Below the pieces are notes generated by a model, which worked only from the letters and a program-made list of their open reading frames with translations, had not been told where the DNA came from and did no database searches. From the NCBI GenBank assembly GCA_001931905.2, contig MSJI02000498.1, positions 1 to 59,100 on the forward strand: DNA of 59,100 bases, written 5' to 3'. This document shows positions 9,548-23,877 of this stretch, one piece after another (the first letter of the stretch is position 1; every line of letters begins with the position of its first letter). This DNA comes from Cladosporium sp. IMV 00045 (taxonomy: Eukaryota; Ascomycota; Dothideomycetes; Cladosporiales; Cladosporiaceae). The translations under genes were made by a program, and so were the position numbers.

Positions 9548-12173
9548 TCACATCCCTTCTCCAGCTTCAATTGCCGGATTGAAGAAGCCCTTGTCCCATT
9601 CCACATTATCCAGCCACTGCAAGAACTCAGCATCATTGGCCGTAGGCATGTAAAAGCTCATATCCTCAAACGGCCTCTCCGCATCACCTTGTCCACGAAC
9701 GCTAACAGCAGCCGGTGCACTAGGGCTAAGAATCTTATCCAAAGCGCCTTTCAGTGCCCTACATCCTTGCTGGCAGATGTGGTGATTGGCATCGCCAGTC
9801 CTGACATCCGCCAGCAGAGACGTGAAAACGCTGATGTCTTGAATGGTCTCAGACCGAGGCAGGATGTCCTGGGTGATTAGCGGCGACTGCTCCTGCTTCA
9901 GCAACTCCACTGCGAGAACTCCTGCGGTCGAAACGCCAGCTTCGGCCATGAGACACGCCACGTCTCCCTGGAAGTCGCGGAAGAAGTCTCGCCGCGACTG
10001 CGCCAGGAGCACGAGTTTGAGCATGCGGCGGGAGATGGGAATGAGCGATTCCGTGTTCGTCTTCATCCTGTTCACCTGCGCTCTGCGCAACAGGAACTCC
10101 GTCTGCATGATCCCCACATGCACGAAGATGGCCGACAACACGGTATCAGACATGGTGCCGTGTTTGTCCCTTCGCCCGCCGTTGGCCACGAACTCTTCAA
10201 TGCCTTCCTCGGGGGACAACCTAACGAAAGAGGGCAGAGTGGCGTCCAAGTTCCTCATCTTCTGCCAGATCTCGGCGATGCGCATTTCAACGTCTTCATC
10301 AGTCGATCCGAGCGAGACTTCGAGGATCTCTTCGCGGATGCGGCTGTAGAGATACCATACCCTGCTCCACGTCACTCTGTACAAGCTTCCACAAGTATTC
10401 CAACCGTTTTGGTCTAGATTGGCTATCGCTTGTTGCAACTCGGCTCCTTGTAGCATTAGTTGAGCGCCGGATAGATCCAGGGGCATCTCTAGCTTGCAGT
10501 AACGGTATGACAGTCTAGGCGGTCTGCCTACGAAGAGAGATATTGACTTGTCGTGGGTGTAGACCTTCGCAAATATCTTCTTTCGTTGCTGGGAGAGGAA
10601 GAATGGCATGTCTGGATTCTCGTAGTTCCCCTGGTGCAAACCCATGGCGACCATGGCATCGCAGAGCTCGCCGTTACGCTGCCAGGCCACGTAATCTACG
10701 CGAAAGTTAGTGCTTGCTTTTCTGTGTTTTGAGGGTGGACGTACGTGTATCGCCCTTCAACAGCTCTATCAACATCAAGCCTTCATACATGAAGCAAATA
10801 TAGTGGTCGTTAAGGCATTCGCACTCATAACAAAAGCAGAGCACAAGCTCGCTAGCTTTACGCATCCTCTCTGCGAAAGTAGCACGATCAACGACCGTAT
10901 CGCGAATGTCGTCGAAGATGGAGTCCCAGTCGCTCAAGTTGACCGCTACGAGGCCCACCATGGAAAGAATGAGACCTATGATCTCCCACCTCAGATTCTT
11001 CCCAGTTGCCGTTCTCGCCCAGTCATCTGGCGTCATATTTCCGTGGACCTCGATAGATGTTCGCGTGTTGCGCCACACCATCTCAGATAGGGCGTACAGC
11101 TGCTCCGGTTTAGGGTCTCTCCATATGTGTTCGAAATCGCTCCACATCTCGTCGAACCATATACGAAAGACAGGCTGCAGGACGATTGAACTTTCGCTGA
11201 GGTCAAGCCATCGTTGGGTAAATCGACGATACCGTGGCATATCTTGGAACAGAGCAAGAACCTCCGCCCCTCGTTTGATTAGGTCAGGGTGAATTGGCGG
11301 CAGATTGTCGTTGGGTTCGTCGACATCCTCCGGTTCCGGTACGCTCAAGCTGCCTATCGGTACGTTAGCACACTACGATGCCTTTGCCGTCTAAACAAAA
11401 GGTGGAGGGCAAGCACGTTCGCAGCGTATTCACAAATGCTGTTTTACTGCTTCGTCGACCACATCGGGTATCTACTAAGAATGACGTTTGACTACGGAAG
11501 ATGTAAACTTACCAGAGTTTTCGGTATAGACGGCAGAGTACGCAGTGGGTCCAAGAAAGCCAGTCCTGTTTTTCCTGGAATATGCAGAGGTGGCAGCAGC
11601 CCATGTTTGAGGCGTTGACGAAGACATTTGTCTGCCGTGTGCCGCCATCGAAGCCATTGGCAATATCGGCGAAGGCAAAAAGGAATCCACAGGTGGAGCA
11701 CTCTTTCCAGTCGAACTGTCCATGATGCTGCTACTGGTGTCTTGATTTCCAGTGGGGCTGATTGAAATGACTTCTCGTGATGCTCTTGCAGGGGCAGTAA
11801 AAGGTGAAGTCCGTGGCGATACTGAAGATTGTGCATTTGCATTGTCAGCCCTTGCCCGAGGCGAGATCTTGGGTCTCGTCAATGGAGCAGGGTGGTAAAC
11901 ACATTGGCTGTCATCGAGATTAGTCAGAACTCTGGACCTACCCAGAGAAAGCTTCTAGCACACCTGTGTTTATTACGCCTTGCACATCTCCCACAGACCG
12001 GGCTCTTGTGATCACAGCGTAGCTTTCCTTTGCGACACTAAGCATTGTCAGAAACTGATGACAGACATGTTTAAAGATGGCGTTTATCTCACAGGCTCGC
12101 AGCTGAAAAGCTTGCCGTTTCGCCGGTATGACACCACGCCAGCATCTGAGATTCTGCGATGCGAGACGTTCAT
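9548..12173 (-). CDS. Zn2Cys6 transcription factor with fungal-specific transcription factor domain
   Basis: Five exons: 12093-12173, 11964-12037, 11513-11907, 10745-11353 and 9548-10695, giving 768 residues with consistent phases. The zinc binuclear cluster is assembled from three exons: Cys25-x2-Cys28-x6-Cys35-x6-Cys42-x2-Cys45-x8-Cys54, with RKGKLRCDHKSPVCGRC typical of the family. A Ser/Pro-rich linker follows. The middle homology region (PF04082-like) runs from about residue 200 to 600, including WQRNGELCDAMVAMGLH and the SLFVGRPPRLSYRYC block. It is probably nuclear and DNA-binding at CGG-type half sites. It is the neighbour of the sugar permease and beta-galactosidase genes, so it is a candidate regulator of them; that is inference from position only. 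A second possible donor near 10741 is less likely. Confidence 0.88.
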
Positions 12174-13117
12174 CTTCCTGTGACTATTTTAGCCGGACGA
12201 TGTTTGTCCGGCTTTTAGATTAGGCTTCGCGCCCTATCTCGCACTTGCAGTGAGTCAGAGCGATCGTAATGGGCGGAATGGAGAGCCTTTTGCAGCACGA
12301 ATGAGATCTGGGAAATCGATATTCCAAGATCGAGTGTCAATCAGTCGGTGAGTTCGAGCCGTTGCCTTCGCACTTAGGCTGCCGGGTGTCTGTCCTCGTT
12401 CGGAGTTGCTGAGCTTTGCAGCTGCAAGCTTGTATAACTCTACGACCGTCCGCGAATCGGTCTTGTAGTAACAAATACAATTCAAACAATATTCCAGAGT
12501 AGATCAGCTGATAGATGTCTAGATGAAGAGGAGGATTGAAAGAAACAATGCGGTGTCATTACAGGAGAAAGGTGGAGTTGCGGCTGGAGATAAAGTCTAC
12601 GGAATTCGCGATGAAGTGAAGTGGGGTGCTCTCAAAATCGTGAATAGCCCAGTGGGCTCGATGTTGAAGGAAGTAGCACAACTACATGGCATATGTCTGA
12701 CGGGAAAAATGCATTTGCACTTAAGAATGCAGTCAACTTAGGCGTGGCGTCATAGATCTACCAATACTCAGAGCAGCGTTGCTCTGCAAAGGCCTGGTCA
12801 CAATGCCCGTATATCAGCTTTCATGAGGTTGCATCGGAGTCCGGTGTTCAGGCTCCATCGAAGTCGGCATTCGCGACTATCAGCGTCGGCGTTCGCTTAG
12901 TGAGCATGAATCCCCTGAGAGCGCTCATTCAGTGTCAGATCACGACGCGTTGAGGGCATTACATGATTCAGTAAATTCATTGTATTGGGTATGCATGTAA
13001 TGATCAATACAAGCGAAACTGATGGCACCGTAAATGAGGCCACAACATCATTGAATAAATCCATTTGCATCTGCATTCTAGGTATCGTCCCCATCAGTCC
13101 TTTCCATGCAGATAAAA
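12174..13117. other. intergenic: regulator promoter and permease 3' region
   Basis: This lies between the regulator start and the permease stop. I see no supported coding frame or repeat. It should contain the regulator promoter. Confidence 0.5.
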
Positions 13118-15235
13118 TCAAGCCTGCACGACCTGACCAGACTCGGTCAAAGCCACCTTGACTTTTCTAGTAGACGCTTTCCTGGGATTCGGTGCCTCAA
13201 ACACCTCACTGAGCTCTTCGAGAGTCTTGCCTTTGGTTTCGACGAAGAGGAAGTAAACCTACGATTTCCATTATTAGCATCCAATGTGCAACATCATCGA
13301 GGAGGAACACGTGACCCAGAAAAGCGAAATGAAATCGATGGAGAGAATTTCTTACCGTTACAATCTCAACGCAAATCCAGCCGATGTACACGAGGTACAG
13401 TTTCCATCCAATTTCGGCTATGCCAACGCTGATACCGTACGTGTTGACGATCATGGCAATGTTCAGGAACAAGAAGTTGAGACCACTGCCCTTGGCACGA
13501 GTGCGGTTTTCTAGGCACTCCACAGCGTAGAGGGTCTGCAGAGGCGTCCAACCCCATCTGTATACCTGTTAGCATGTGATAGGCGAAGCCTCAAGAAAGT
13601 CAAGCTTCTATGAATGCTCTTCGAAGCCGAAGAATCATCAAAAGTCTTCGCGGGACGATTGTGAGCGGGTAAACTTACGCAAAGAAGATACCGAAGAGGT
13701 AAATGCTGACGATCGTGCCGTAAGCTAGATCTGGATTGGTGGGTGTCGACGCCGTAAAAGCTGTTAAAAGCACGTAGGATCCAAGTGAGCCCGCGAGACC
13801 AGCCAAGAGCATCGTGCGTCTTCCGAGCTTATCCAGCAGAGTAGCTCCGTAAATCGCAGCGATCAGGCTGAAGATCGGATTGATAGCGTTAATAAGGAGC
13901 TGAGTGCTGCTATTGGTGATGCCCGCGGCCTCTATCATCATCGGCATGAAGTACGATATAACATTGTTGCCGCTCCATTGTCCAAAGAATGACATCATTA
14001 TTACCATATATAGACGATAGCGAGCAGCGGCGGTGTTAACGAGCTCACGGAAGTCCCACCAAGGGTTGTCGTTACGGGCGGCTGCCATATCTTCGACGAT
14101 TTCGCGGATCTGCAACTCGACGATCGGGGCGTGAGGGTCGCCATCACCGTGATATTTAGCAAGGACAGCGATTGCTTCTTCGCGTCTGTCCTTCATGACA
14201 AGCCAACGAGGTGTTTCTGTTTGTGTTAGTGACTGTTTACTCTTTGAGCGAAAGAAAGAAAGAAGAAAAAGAAAAAACCTACCTGGGAAAAACAAGACCA
14301 TTGACATGACGACTGCCGGCAAAACACATTGGACGACCGTTGGGGTACGCCATGCCCAGGACGAGCCAGGGAAGTTTTTATCGGTACCGTAGGTGGTCCA
14401 GCCAGCGATGATGTTTCCTAGCCACCAAACTGATAGAGAGTCAGTTACGATTTCGAAAGATTTGCATGTCTCTCGCAACTTACAGTTATTATACATGCCT
14501 GCCATAGTGCCTCGGTAGCAGGGGTGCGCCAGCTCGACCGTATAGGCAGGCCCAGCAGCACTTGCAATGCTTGCTATCGTGTTGATCAGAAACAGGATCA
14601 TGGCGTTGATTTCGGTCTGCTTACCACCAAATCCAAGAATGAAACGGCCCCCAATGAATTGGCCGAGGCCATGTGCGGTTGTTTGGACAGCGGTACCTTA
14701 CGGATTGTGTAAGCAAAACTCTCCAAGGCATCTACGAGTGGATGAGCCAACAACATACCAACTAGAACGAGTAAACAGCCCACGAAGATACAGATACGGC
14801 GACCATATCCATCTGCAAGGAAGCCGCAGAATGGGAAGGCGGCGATCTGGCCACAATTGTAGATGATGAAGATGATGCCGGTACTGGAGCCAGCTCCACT
14901 CAAATTGAAGGTTTCCTGATAGCTTGGCATGGCATTGATGGCACCCATCAAAGAAGAGTCGTATCCGTTAAGTGTTGAAACCAAGTAACCGATACCTGGA
15001 GAACCTTAGAATTGTTGTCCTACCTTTGATGTTGGGCGTGAACCTTACCCATGATGAAGTAGAGCTTCATCATGCTTTTCGACCATGGCGAAGGCTTTTG
15101 GGCAAGCACGGCCTCGGCGAGAGCTACTGAGTGAACGTTCTCTTCCTGCACGACATTTCCCAAGTGCTTCTCGTCGCGGACTTCTGTGCCTTCATTGTGG
15201 TATGCCGGCGGTACATCCTCCTTATGGCCATCCAT
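13118..15235 (-). CDS. MFS sugar transporter, LAC12-like lactose/galactoside permease
   Basis: Eight exons: 15049-15235, 14759-14995, 14625-14696, 14573-14484, 14429-14283, 14216-13679, 13557-13356 and 13258-13118, giving 537 residues. It is a 12-helix sugar porter of the plasma membrane. Visible family marks are [12 protein letters not shown] (helix 1), the loop 2-3 motif [14 protein letters not shown], the central PETPRWL motif (split by intron 5), [11 protein letters not shown] (helix 7), DKLGRR, and [11 protein letters not shown] after helix 12. The GYDSS and [11 protein letters not shown] blocks are typical of the lactose permease branch related to Kluyveromyces LAC12. The hydrophilic N-terminus (about 60 residues) is cytosolic. 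It is divergent from a GH2 beta-galactosidase. The 66-bp intron 14217-14282 has no stop and keeps frame, so retention would insert 22 residues next to PETPRWL. Confidence 0.9.
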
Positions 15236-17049
15236 GGCGATCTACGGAGATGTCAGCTGAATTGAAGCCTTAGGGCAAGACTGTGAAAGCTTTGTGGTGT
15301 CATCTATCAGGACAACGACCAAGCGAGCAAGCGCGGAAGCTCGATGAGTATACATGAAATGTATGCTTTCCATGGGAAATGTCATTTGACTCTGGGGCTA
15401 TCATACCTTTCGCGTCTGCAATAAATTTGGTCAAGGGCGTATGGGTCCTCTGCCTGCAAGGTGGAGAGCAAGTGTAGTGGGATCGAAGACCTTTTGAATA
15501 TTTCCGCTACCCGCTTCGGTATCGCCCTGCTAATAGGCGATACATAGCGGCCCTCGCCACACGATACCGGGTCCTCCACACCCCGCACCACAAGAAAAGG
15601 CTTAGGTCGAAAGCGAACATTGGAATACCAAGGCCGGGTATAGTTAAGCCTCGATGAAGCGTGCGGCGAGCTTCCACGCCGGGAAGTGACACCGAGGTTT
15701 AGTATTGTAGCTGTGCCATCCTTGTCTTTGGAGTATGTTGATCAGCGCAACGTTCCAAGGCAGCGTCTCTGGCATACATAATTCGCGTAGCCTGAGGATG
15801 CTCATGGACTATGTGATTCTCTCCTAGGAGCTCGTGTTAACGCCTTACTGTCAGAGCTGAGGGTAAGAGCATCACACGGGAGAGAGTCGCTGTAGAGATC
15901 GCGAAACACTCGAGCCATGTTGTAGCTGATAGAGGCCAATAATTTGAACGCCTGCCGAGTTTTGGAGGCGACTTCTCCCACCGCGGCCGAGGCATTGCTT
16001 GGGCCGATCAAGGTTCTCATTCCTCCACATGAACTGGCAGAGCCGTTGTTGAAGGCAATTTGATCGTTTAGAACAGCGCCTCTTCTTGGCTGGCAAGCCA
16101 CAGACCGAGTAGGCGCGCTAGCCTGGCGAGCCTGGCGAGGTCTGAGGTTTGCCAGAGTCGTCAGCAGCGTGGATGGGGCGCTGTCAGCCTACGACCTGCA
16201 ACTTGGATTGTGCCGCGACTAATCCCAAAAGATGCTGGCTATGGTGGTATTGTTCAATTCGAATAAACCACGTCGAATCTTTCGATCAGTGTGCCAATAG
16301 ACCATGTCCATGTACTTTCCCGGTGTTCCATCAAAGGCCGAGAACAAGATCACCTGTGCGTAGCTCGAGTCAGGATTTTTCATATGCTTCCTGGGCATGC
16401 ATATCAATGGCGCCACGTGAGGTTGGAGATCTGCAGGGGCCTTCACTCCTCACTTCACCCGGACCTTGATAGGCCGACGGCAACATCTTGCTTGCGTGCA
16501 TTTTTCCGTACCACCAAACAGCGTCTCGTGTGGTGCAGACGAGTATTTTGCGTCTCAATACTTTTTCCGTCACGCTTCAAGGTAACGTGATGTGGAGGCG
16601 TTTGAGTGCACGTAGGATAAGGTTTGATCGTAGAATGAGATGGTGTCGTTGGAGAAGCCACAAAACATGTCTGTGGGCGACGGCGTCTGGTGTCGGCGTT
16701 CGTTCGGAAGCGAGAGCCGAGGTTCAACTCCACTCCACTCCTCCAGCGCAAACACGAGGAACATGCATGAGGAACATCTCACCAAGCGCCTGGGCAATTT
16801 GGAGGAGATATCATGATTTGCGTATTCTTGTGGTGCCCCATGGGACCCCACGAGAGCCCCTCAAACTATCAGCCCAGAGGCCCACCGATGCTACCACACA
16901 TGCGGGATGTGGAGGTTGCTCCTTTCGCGTCTTACCCACCCAAGTGTGACCTCTCCATGCCATTCAAAACCAGATAGGCGAAAGCCATCGTTCCAGATCA
17001 AGCCCACGTCTGTACAGTACAGTCTTTCCTTTCTTCCACAGACGATATC
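15236..17049. other. divergent permease / beta-galactosidase promoter region
   Basis: About 1.8 kb separate the two divergent genes of the putative lactose cluster. No supported coding frame is present. One CGG-N11-CCG palindrome lies at 16460-16476. Confidence 0.6.
16460..16476. promoter_or_regulatory. CGG-N11-CCG, Gal4/Lac9-type candidate binding site
   Basis: The sequence is CGG ACCTTGATAGG CCG, 574 bp upstream of the beta-galactosidase ATG. This spacing is that bound by Gal4 and Kluyveromyces Lac9. The central base is G rather than the preferred A/T. One such match in 1.8 kb is expected by chance about 40% of the time, so it is only a candidate. Confidence 0.3.
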
Positions 17050-20356
<3,307 letters not shown>

Positions 20357-20681
20357 ACGATGGGGGAAGGCTGCGCGCTTTCGTCAGATTGCTTGGGTAT
20401 AGACCGTCCATAGAGCTTTTCTTGATGTCCAATTGATAGATTCCACAGAGACTGGTCTCGGATTGACGCGAGTGTGGCGAAAATGTGAAGTTCACTAGGT
20501 ATTAGGAAACCTCTATCATCTAGCCCAATGAGTAGGTCAAAGGTTTGCGTTTAGTTCTAAGAAGTAAACCAATGCCAACAAGACAAGGAAAACATCGTAG
20601 GTTAAATGATTCATCCACCATCGCAGCAACCATCAGGAACACGCGCAAAGAAACATTCAGGGGGGGGGGTGGAAATCCACC
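20357..20681. other. intergenic, convergent 3' regions
   Basis: This gap lies between the beta-galactosidase stop and the end of the tubby-like gene. It contains a run of ten G at 20660-20669 and no coding frame. Confidence 0.5.
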
Positions 20682-22386
20682 TCAAATCACACCACAAGCA
20701 CAACGACTCCTTCCCGTCCAAGTCCTTGCAACGAGCGCCAGCGCAACAACCGTTAGCTGGCCCATGTTCCCAGCAACACGCAGCGTGCCGCCTTTCTGGG
20801 CTTGCGCGGCGAGAGGCCCCGTTCCGAGATTGTCGAGGTAGACGTTACCGTCGTTGCGCCAGAAGATCTTGGTCGGGGCGGCAGAGTAGGCGTTGATGAA
20901 GGAGCTTTCGAAGGAGTCGTCGCGGAGACGTTTGATCTTGAAGAGAGGTTGCTTGGTGGCGGCTGCCATGGAGGAGTCCGCTGGTGCGACGCCGTACTAA
21001 GATGCCATGCCGCATTTGCGACGGAGAGTGAAGATGGTCGCGCCGGTGGCTGCGTCTGTGATGTCGTTGCCGATGATCTGCGGAATTAATCAGCCTTGGG
21101 CTCAGGGAGTGTTATCAGATAACTAGCTTACCTTGAAAATGGTCTTTCCAGTGGAGTCGGTGACGAGGTCTTTGTTGAGAGAAAGCGTGACGGGAAGCGG
21201 CGAGTTGTACTTGTTACTCATGCCGACGGGCTTGCCGATGATGAAGGTCTCCACGACAGCGGGTGGAGGCGGGGTTTTCGACTCTTCGACAACAGTCGTG
21301 GTAGTTGTCTTAGGTGGGTCAGCGGGTTTGGGAGGATCAGCTGCCTTCTTCTCTTCGACGACGGTGGTAGTCGATTTAGGCGGGTCGGCAGGCTTCGGTG
21401 GATCAGCCGGTTTCTTCTCCTCAGTGACCACTTTCTTCTCTTCGGTCTTCTTCTCCTCGACCTTTTTCTCCTCAGGTTTTTTCTCCTCAGGCTTCTTCTC
21501 CTCGACTTTCTTCTCCTCAACCTTCTTCTCTTCCACCTTCTTCTCCTCAGGAGGAGGCGACGGCGAAGCGGAGGGAGGCTGCACGACAGTTACTGGCTGA
21601 CCGTCATGATCGGTGAAAGTCCGATGACGTACCGGAGAAGACTGCTGCGGAGGCGGCGAGGAAGACATTGCCGGTTTCGCCGAGGACGATGATGATCCAG
21701 ACGACGGCGGAGGAGCTGTTGCGGTGTGCGGTGGTTATTATCGACTGTCTGACGGAATGGAGAGAGCGGTGGATGGTGAAGCGAGTATGAATGCCGTCGT
21801 CCCGGAGGTTTGGAATGATAGACGGATGGAGATGCTCGAGTGGCGTGAGGGGGGTTGTTTTTCTGCGTGAATGGGGATGCTGGGGTTGGGCAGTGGAGGG
21901 AGGAATGGGAGAGGACTGTACTGACCAGCAGCTGGGTGGCCTCCTGCGGCAGGGGCGGGTTTGTGGTGTTTCTTGTGAGGGTGCTTTCCGGCTGCTGGGA
22001 CGAGAGAGAAATTGTTAGCCATAAAGTTCTTGCCACCAGTGAGAAGTGAAGTGAAGTCAGGCAAGCTCACCTGCATCGCCTTTCGGCTTGCCGTCAGCTC
22101 CCATCGAGGCACTACCCCCTGATGCAGAGCCTTTTGCACCGCCTGCACCACCGCCGCTTGCACCTCCAGCAGCAGCGCCACCACCAGCTCCGTGAGCCGA
22201 AGCATCACCACCGCTCGCCTCACCCTCCTTTGCCTCTTTCTCTTTCTCCTCAGGCTCCTCGGGCTCCTTATCATCAGCAGCAGAGTCCTCGGCCTCCTCG
22301 GGTTCCTTGGCCTCAGGAGAGGCAGGAGGCTCTTTCTCCTTGTTCTCGGCAGGCGGGGGAGAGGCGGGAGGAGCAGAGTCGGACAT
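20682..22386 (-). CDS. tubby-like/LURP-one-related protein interrupted by an in-frame TAG
   Basis: Four exons: 22071-22386, 21926-21994, 21132-21715 and 21077 downward. Translation stops at a TAG at 20997-20999 after 349 residues, but the same frame stays open for another 104 codons to 20682. Residues 1-260 are disordered: acidic Pro/Glu-rich, Gly/Ala-rich, a HPHKKHHK patch, then about seven EEKK-type pentamers and PADPPKP repeats. From about residue 285 is a LURP-one/tubby-C-terminal-like beta barrel: NKYNSPLPVTLSLNKDL, DSTGKTIFK, DAATGATIFTLRRKCG. After the TAG come its remaining elements: QPLFKIKRL, PTKIFWRNDGNVYL, and the hydrophobic closing helix (GQLTVVALALVARTW). So the stop falls mid-domain. 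It could be a stop-codon readthrough site, a fresh nonsense mutation, a sequencing error or an unusual splice. Domain assignment is moderately secure, function unknown. Confidence 0.7.
20997..20999 (-). other. in-frame TAG within the conserved domain
   Basis: The reading is GCA TCT TAG TAC GGC on the minus strand. Both sides are in the same frame and both look like one barrel domain. No canonical intron spans it; the only donor-like GT (gtcgca) would give a 42-nt in-frame intron without a branch site and would remove the conserved LRRK strand end. Confidence 0.8.
21440..21550. repeat. degenerate 15-bp tandem repeat coding for EEKK pentamers
   Basis: About seven successive units encode (V/P/T)EEKK in the tubby-like gene. 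The product is a highly charged, probably helical or disordered linker. Confidence 0.85.
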
Positions 22387-23058
22387 GGTGGCAGAGAAGG
22401 CGAGGTAGGTAGTCGGTGGTCGGGTGTGGCGTGATTGTGATGCTGTTCGGGATGCCGAAGGGAAGGTTCGGGGTCGTCGAGGTCAGGTGAGCGAAGGTGC
22501 AGTGAGAGATGATATGTCTTCCTTTCTGGTATTGATGAGATGGAGACGGGATGAAACGGGGGAAATGAGTGATGGCGATGAATGAGATGATGATGGTGAT
22601 GATGAGAATGACGTGTTGACGCGAGCAGTACTCAAAGCGGGAGAAGGCGATGGTAGGCATTTTGGAGCGGTAGCCAGGTGGACCAGGATCGGCTGATTCT
22701 TTCCTCGCATTTGCATGTTGTTCGCTGGAAGGGAAGAACTGCTTGCTGTGCGGAACGGCGGCAAGATCACCTCAAAGCTGACATGAGGCAGGCGGTGATC
22801 GCGGATGATTCACATAGCCGAGATGCGGTAGTCCTGTCTGATTGCAAGTTTGCGTGCCTTAGGTATGTAGTACATCATAATTAGAAGTCATCCAAATGGT
22901 ATCCAAAGAAAATAATGACACAGTCCTTGTTCAGGAATATTCGTTCTTCCATTCCCGTCTCCTCTTCAGTGTTCTCCGTAGAGCTGTTCCTGATGCCGTC
23001 ATGCGAGTTCCCAACAAAAGAAATTGGCAAGTCGAACTCCCGATCTCAACAGCGTCGC
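22387..23058. other. intergenic, promoter of the tubby-like gene
   Basis: No coding frame is supported. A GATGATGATG-type purine-rich stretch at about 22565-22610 lies in the likely 5' leader/promoter region of the tubby-like gene; the rest is the 3' region of the next gene. Confidence 0.5.
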
Positions 23059-23877
23059 TCAAGAGACGACCTGCATGTTGCCAAACTGCTGCACACCACC
23101 GTTCCCAGTGGCACTCGCACTCTCCCCACCAGCACCACCAGCCCCATTACCACCACCTGTGCTCCGCCTCCTCCTGCCGCCCGAAGACTTCTTGATCCCC
23201 ACGCCCTCCATAGCAGAAGAGACCAAATCCCTCATCTCGTCCTCGACATTCACCTCGCCGTTGCCATTCTCCCTCCTCTCGTCGGCCGTCTGCATCACGC
23301 GCGTCATGGGCGCCAGCAGCACCGAGCCCAGCAGGCACATCATGGTGGACGAGTACTGCATCATGTGGGAGGCGAACTCGCCCAGGCCCCAGGGCATGAA
23401 GAAGCGGATCAGCTGGTCGTTCTGGTACAGGTCGTTCTGCGACTGGATGTAGTATTTGCGGCTGCTGGGCGGGCGCACGAGTTGCAGCTCCGTCGTCAAG
23501 GTCACGTTGGCGTGGTGGAAGGGGATCATCCAGAGGGAGAAGATCTGGGAGATGTTGAGGTAGAGGATCAGGTTGGTTTCATCGTAGGCTGGGAGTGGGG
23601 AGGGTTGTTAGTTGGAGCGTATTGCGCGAGTGGAAGGTAGAGAGTGCGTACCAACGCTGTTGACATTGAGCTCGATTTCCGGGCTCAAGATCTTGTACCA
23701 GCGGTAGATGGCGTGGATCAGGTTCCGGCTGCCCTCCCAGCTGCCGGTGCGGCACAATGGGTGAGTGAAAGAGGCATTGGGCGTGAAGTAGGTGTTGATG
23801 GTTTGCTCTTGTTCGGAGGGCGAGCCCTGGGTGAGCTTGTGAACGACACCGCTGATTTCTTGTACGGGGTTGTCCAT
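23059..23877 (-). CDS. SigF-like NTF2-like domain protein
   Basis: Two exons, 23652-23877 and 23059-23588, with a 63-bp intron (gtacgc...cag), giving 251 residues. The N-terminus (DNPVQEISGVVHKLTQGSP, INTYFTPNASFTHPLCRTG) and the IYRWYKILSPEIELNVNSVAYDE block match the fungal family called SigF-like NTF2-like, which has an alpha+beta cone fold related to nuclear transport factor 2 and SnoaL. NTF2-like folds often bind small hydrophobic ligands, but no catalytic residues can be named here. Residues about 120-165 contain a Met-rich hydrophobic segment (HMMQYSSTMMCLLGSVLLAPM) that may be a membrane anchor. The C-terminal 60 residues are a basic and Gly-rich tail (KKSSGGRRRRS). Role unknown; conservation among ascomycetes suggests a real gene. 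Confidence 0.8.

Noticed and set aside
15236..17049. CreA-type SYGGGG motifs (15392-15397, 15581-15586, 16846-16851) in the lactose promoter
   Set aside because: Three matches in 1.8 kb are about the number expected by chance on two strands.
20660..20669. Run of ten G downstream of the tubby-like gene
   Set aside because: A single homopolymer, not a G-quadruplex pattern of four runs; may simply be length-unstable sequence.
20970..21030. A 42-nt intron removing the TAG of the tubby-like gene
   Set aside because: Donor gtcgca is far from consensus, there is no branch-like site, the length is below usual fungal introns, and it would delete the conserved LRRK strand end.
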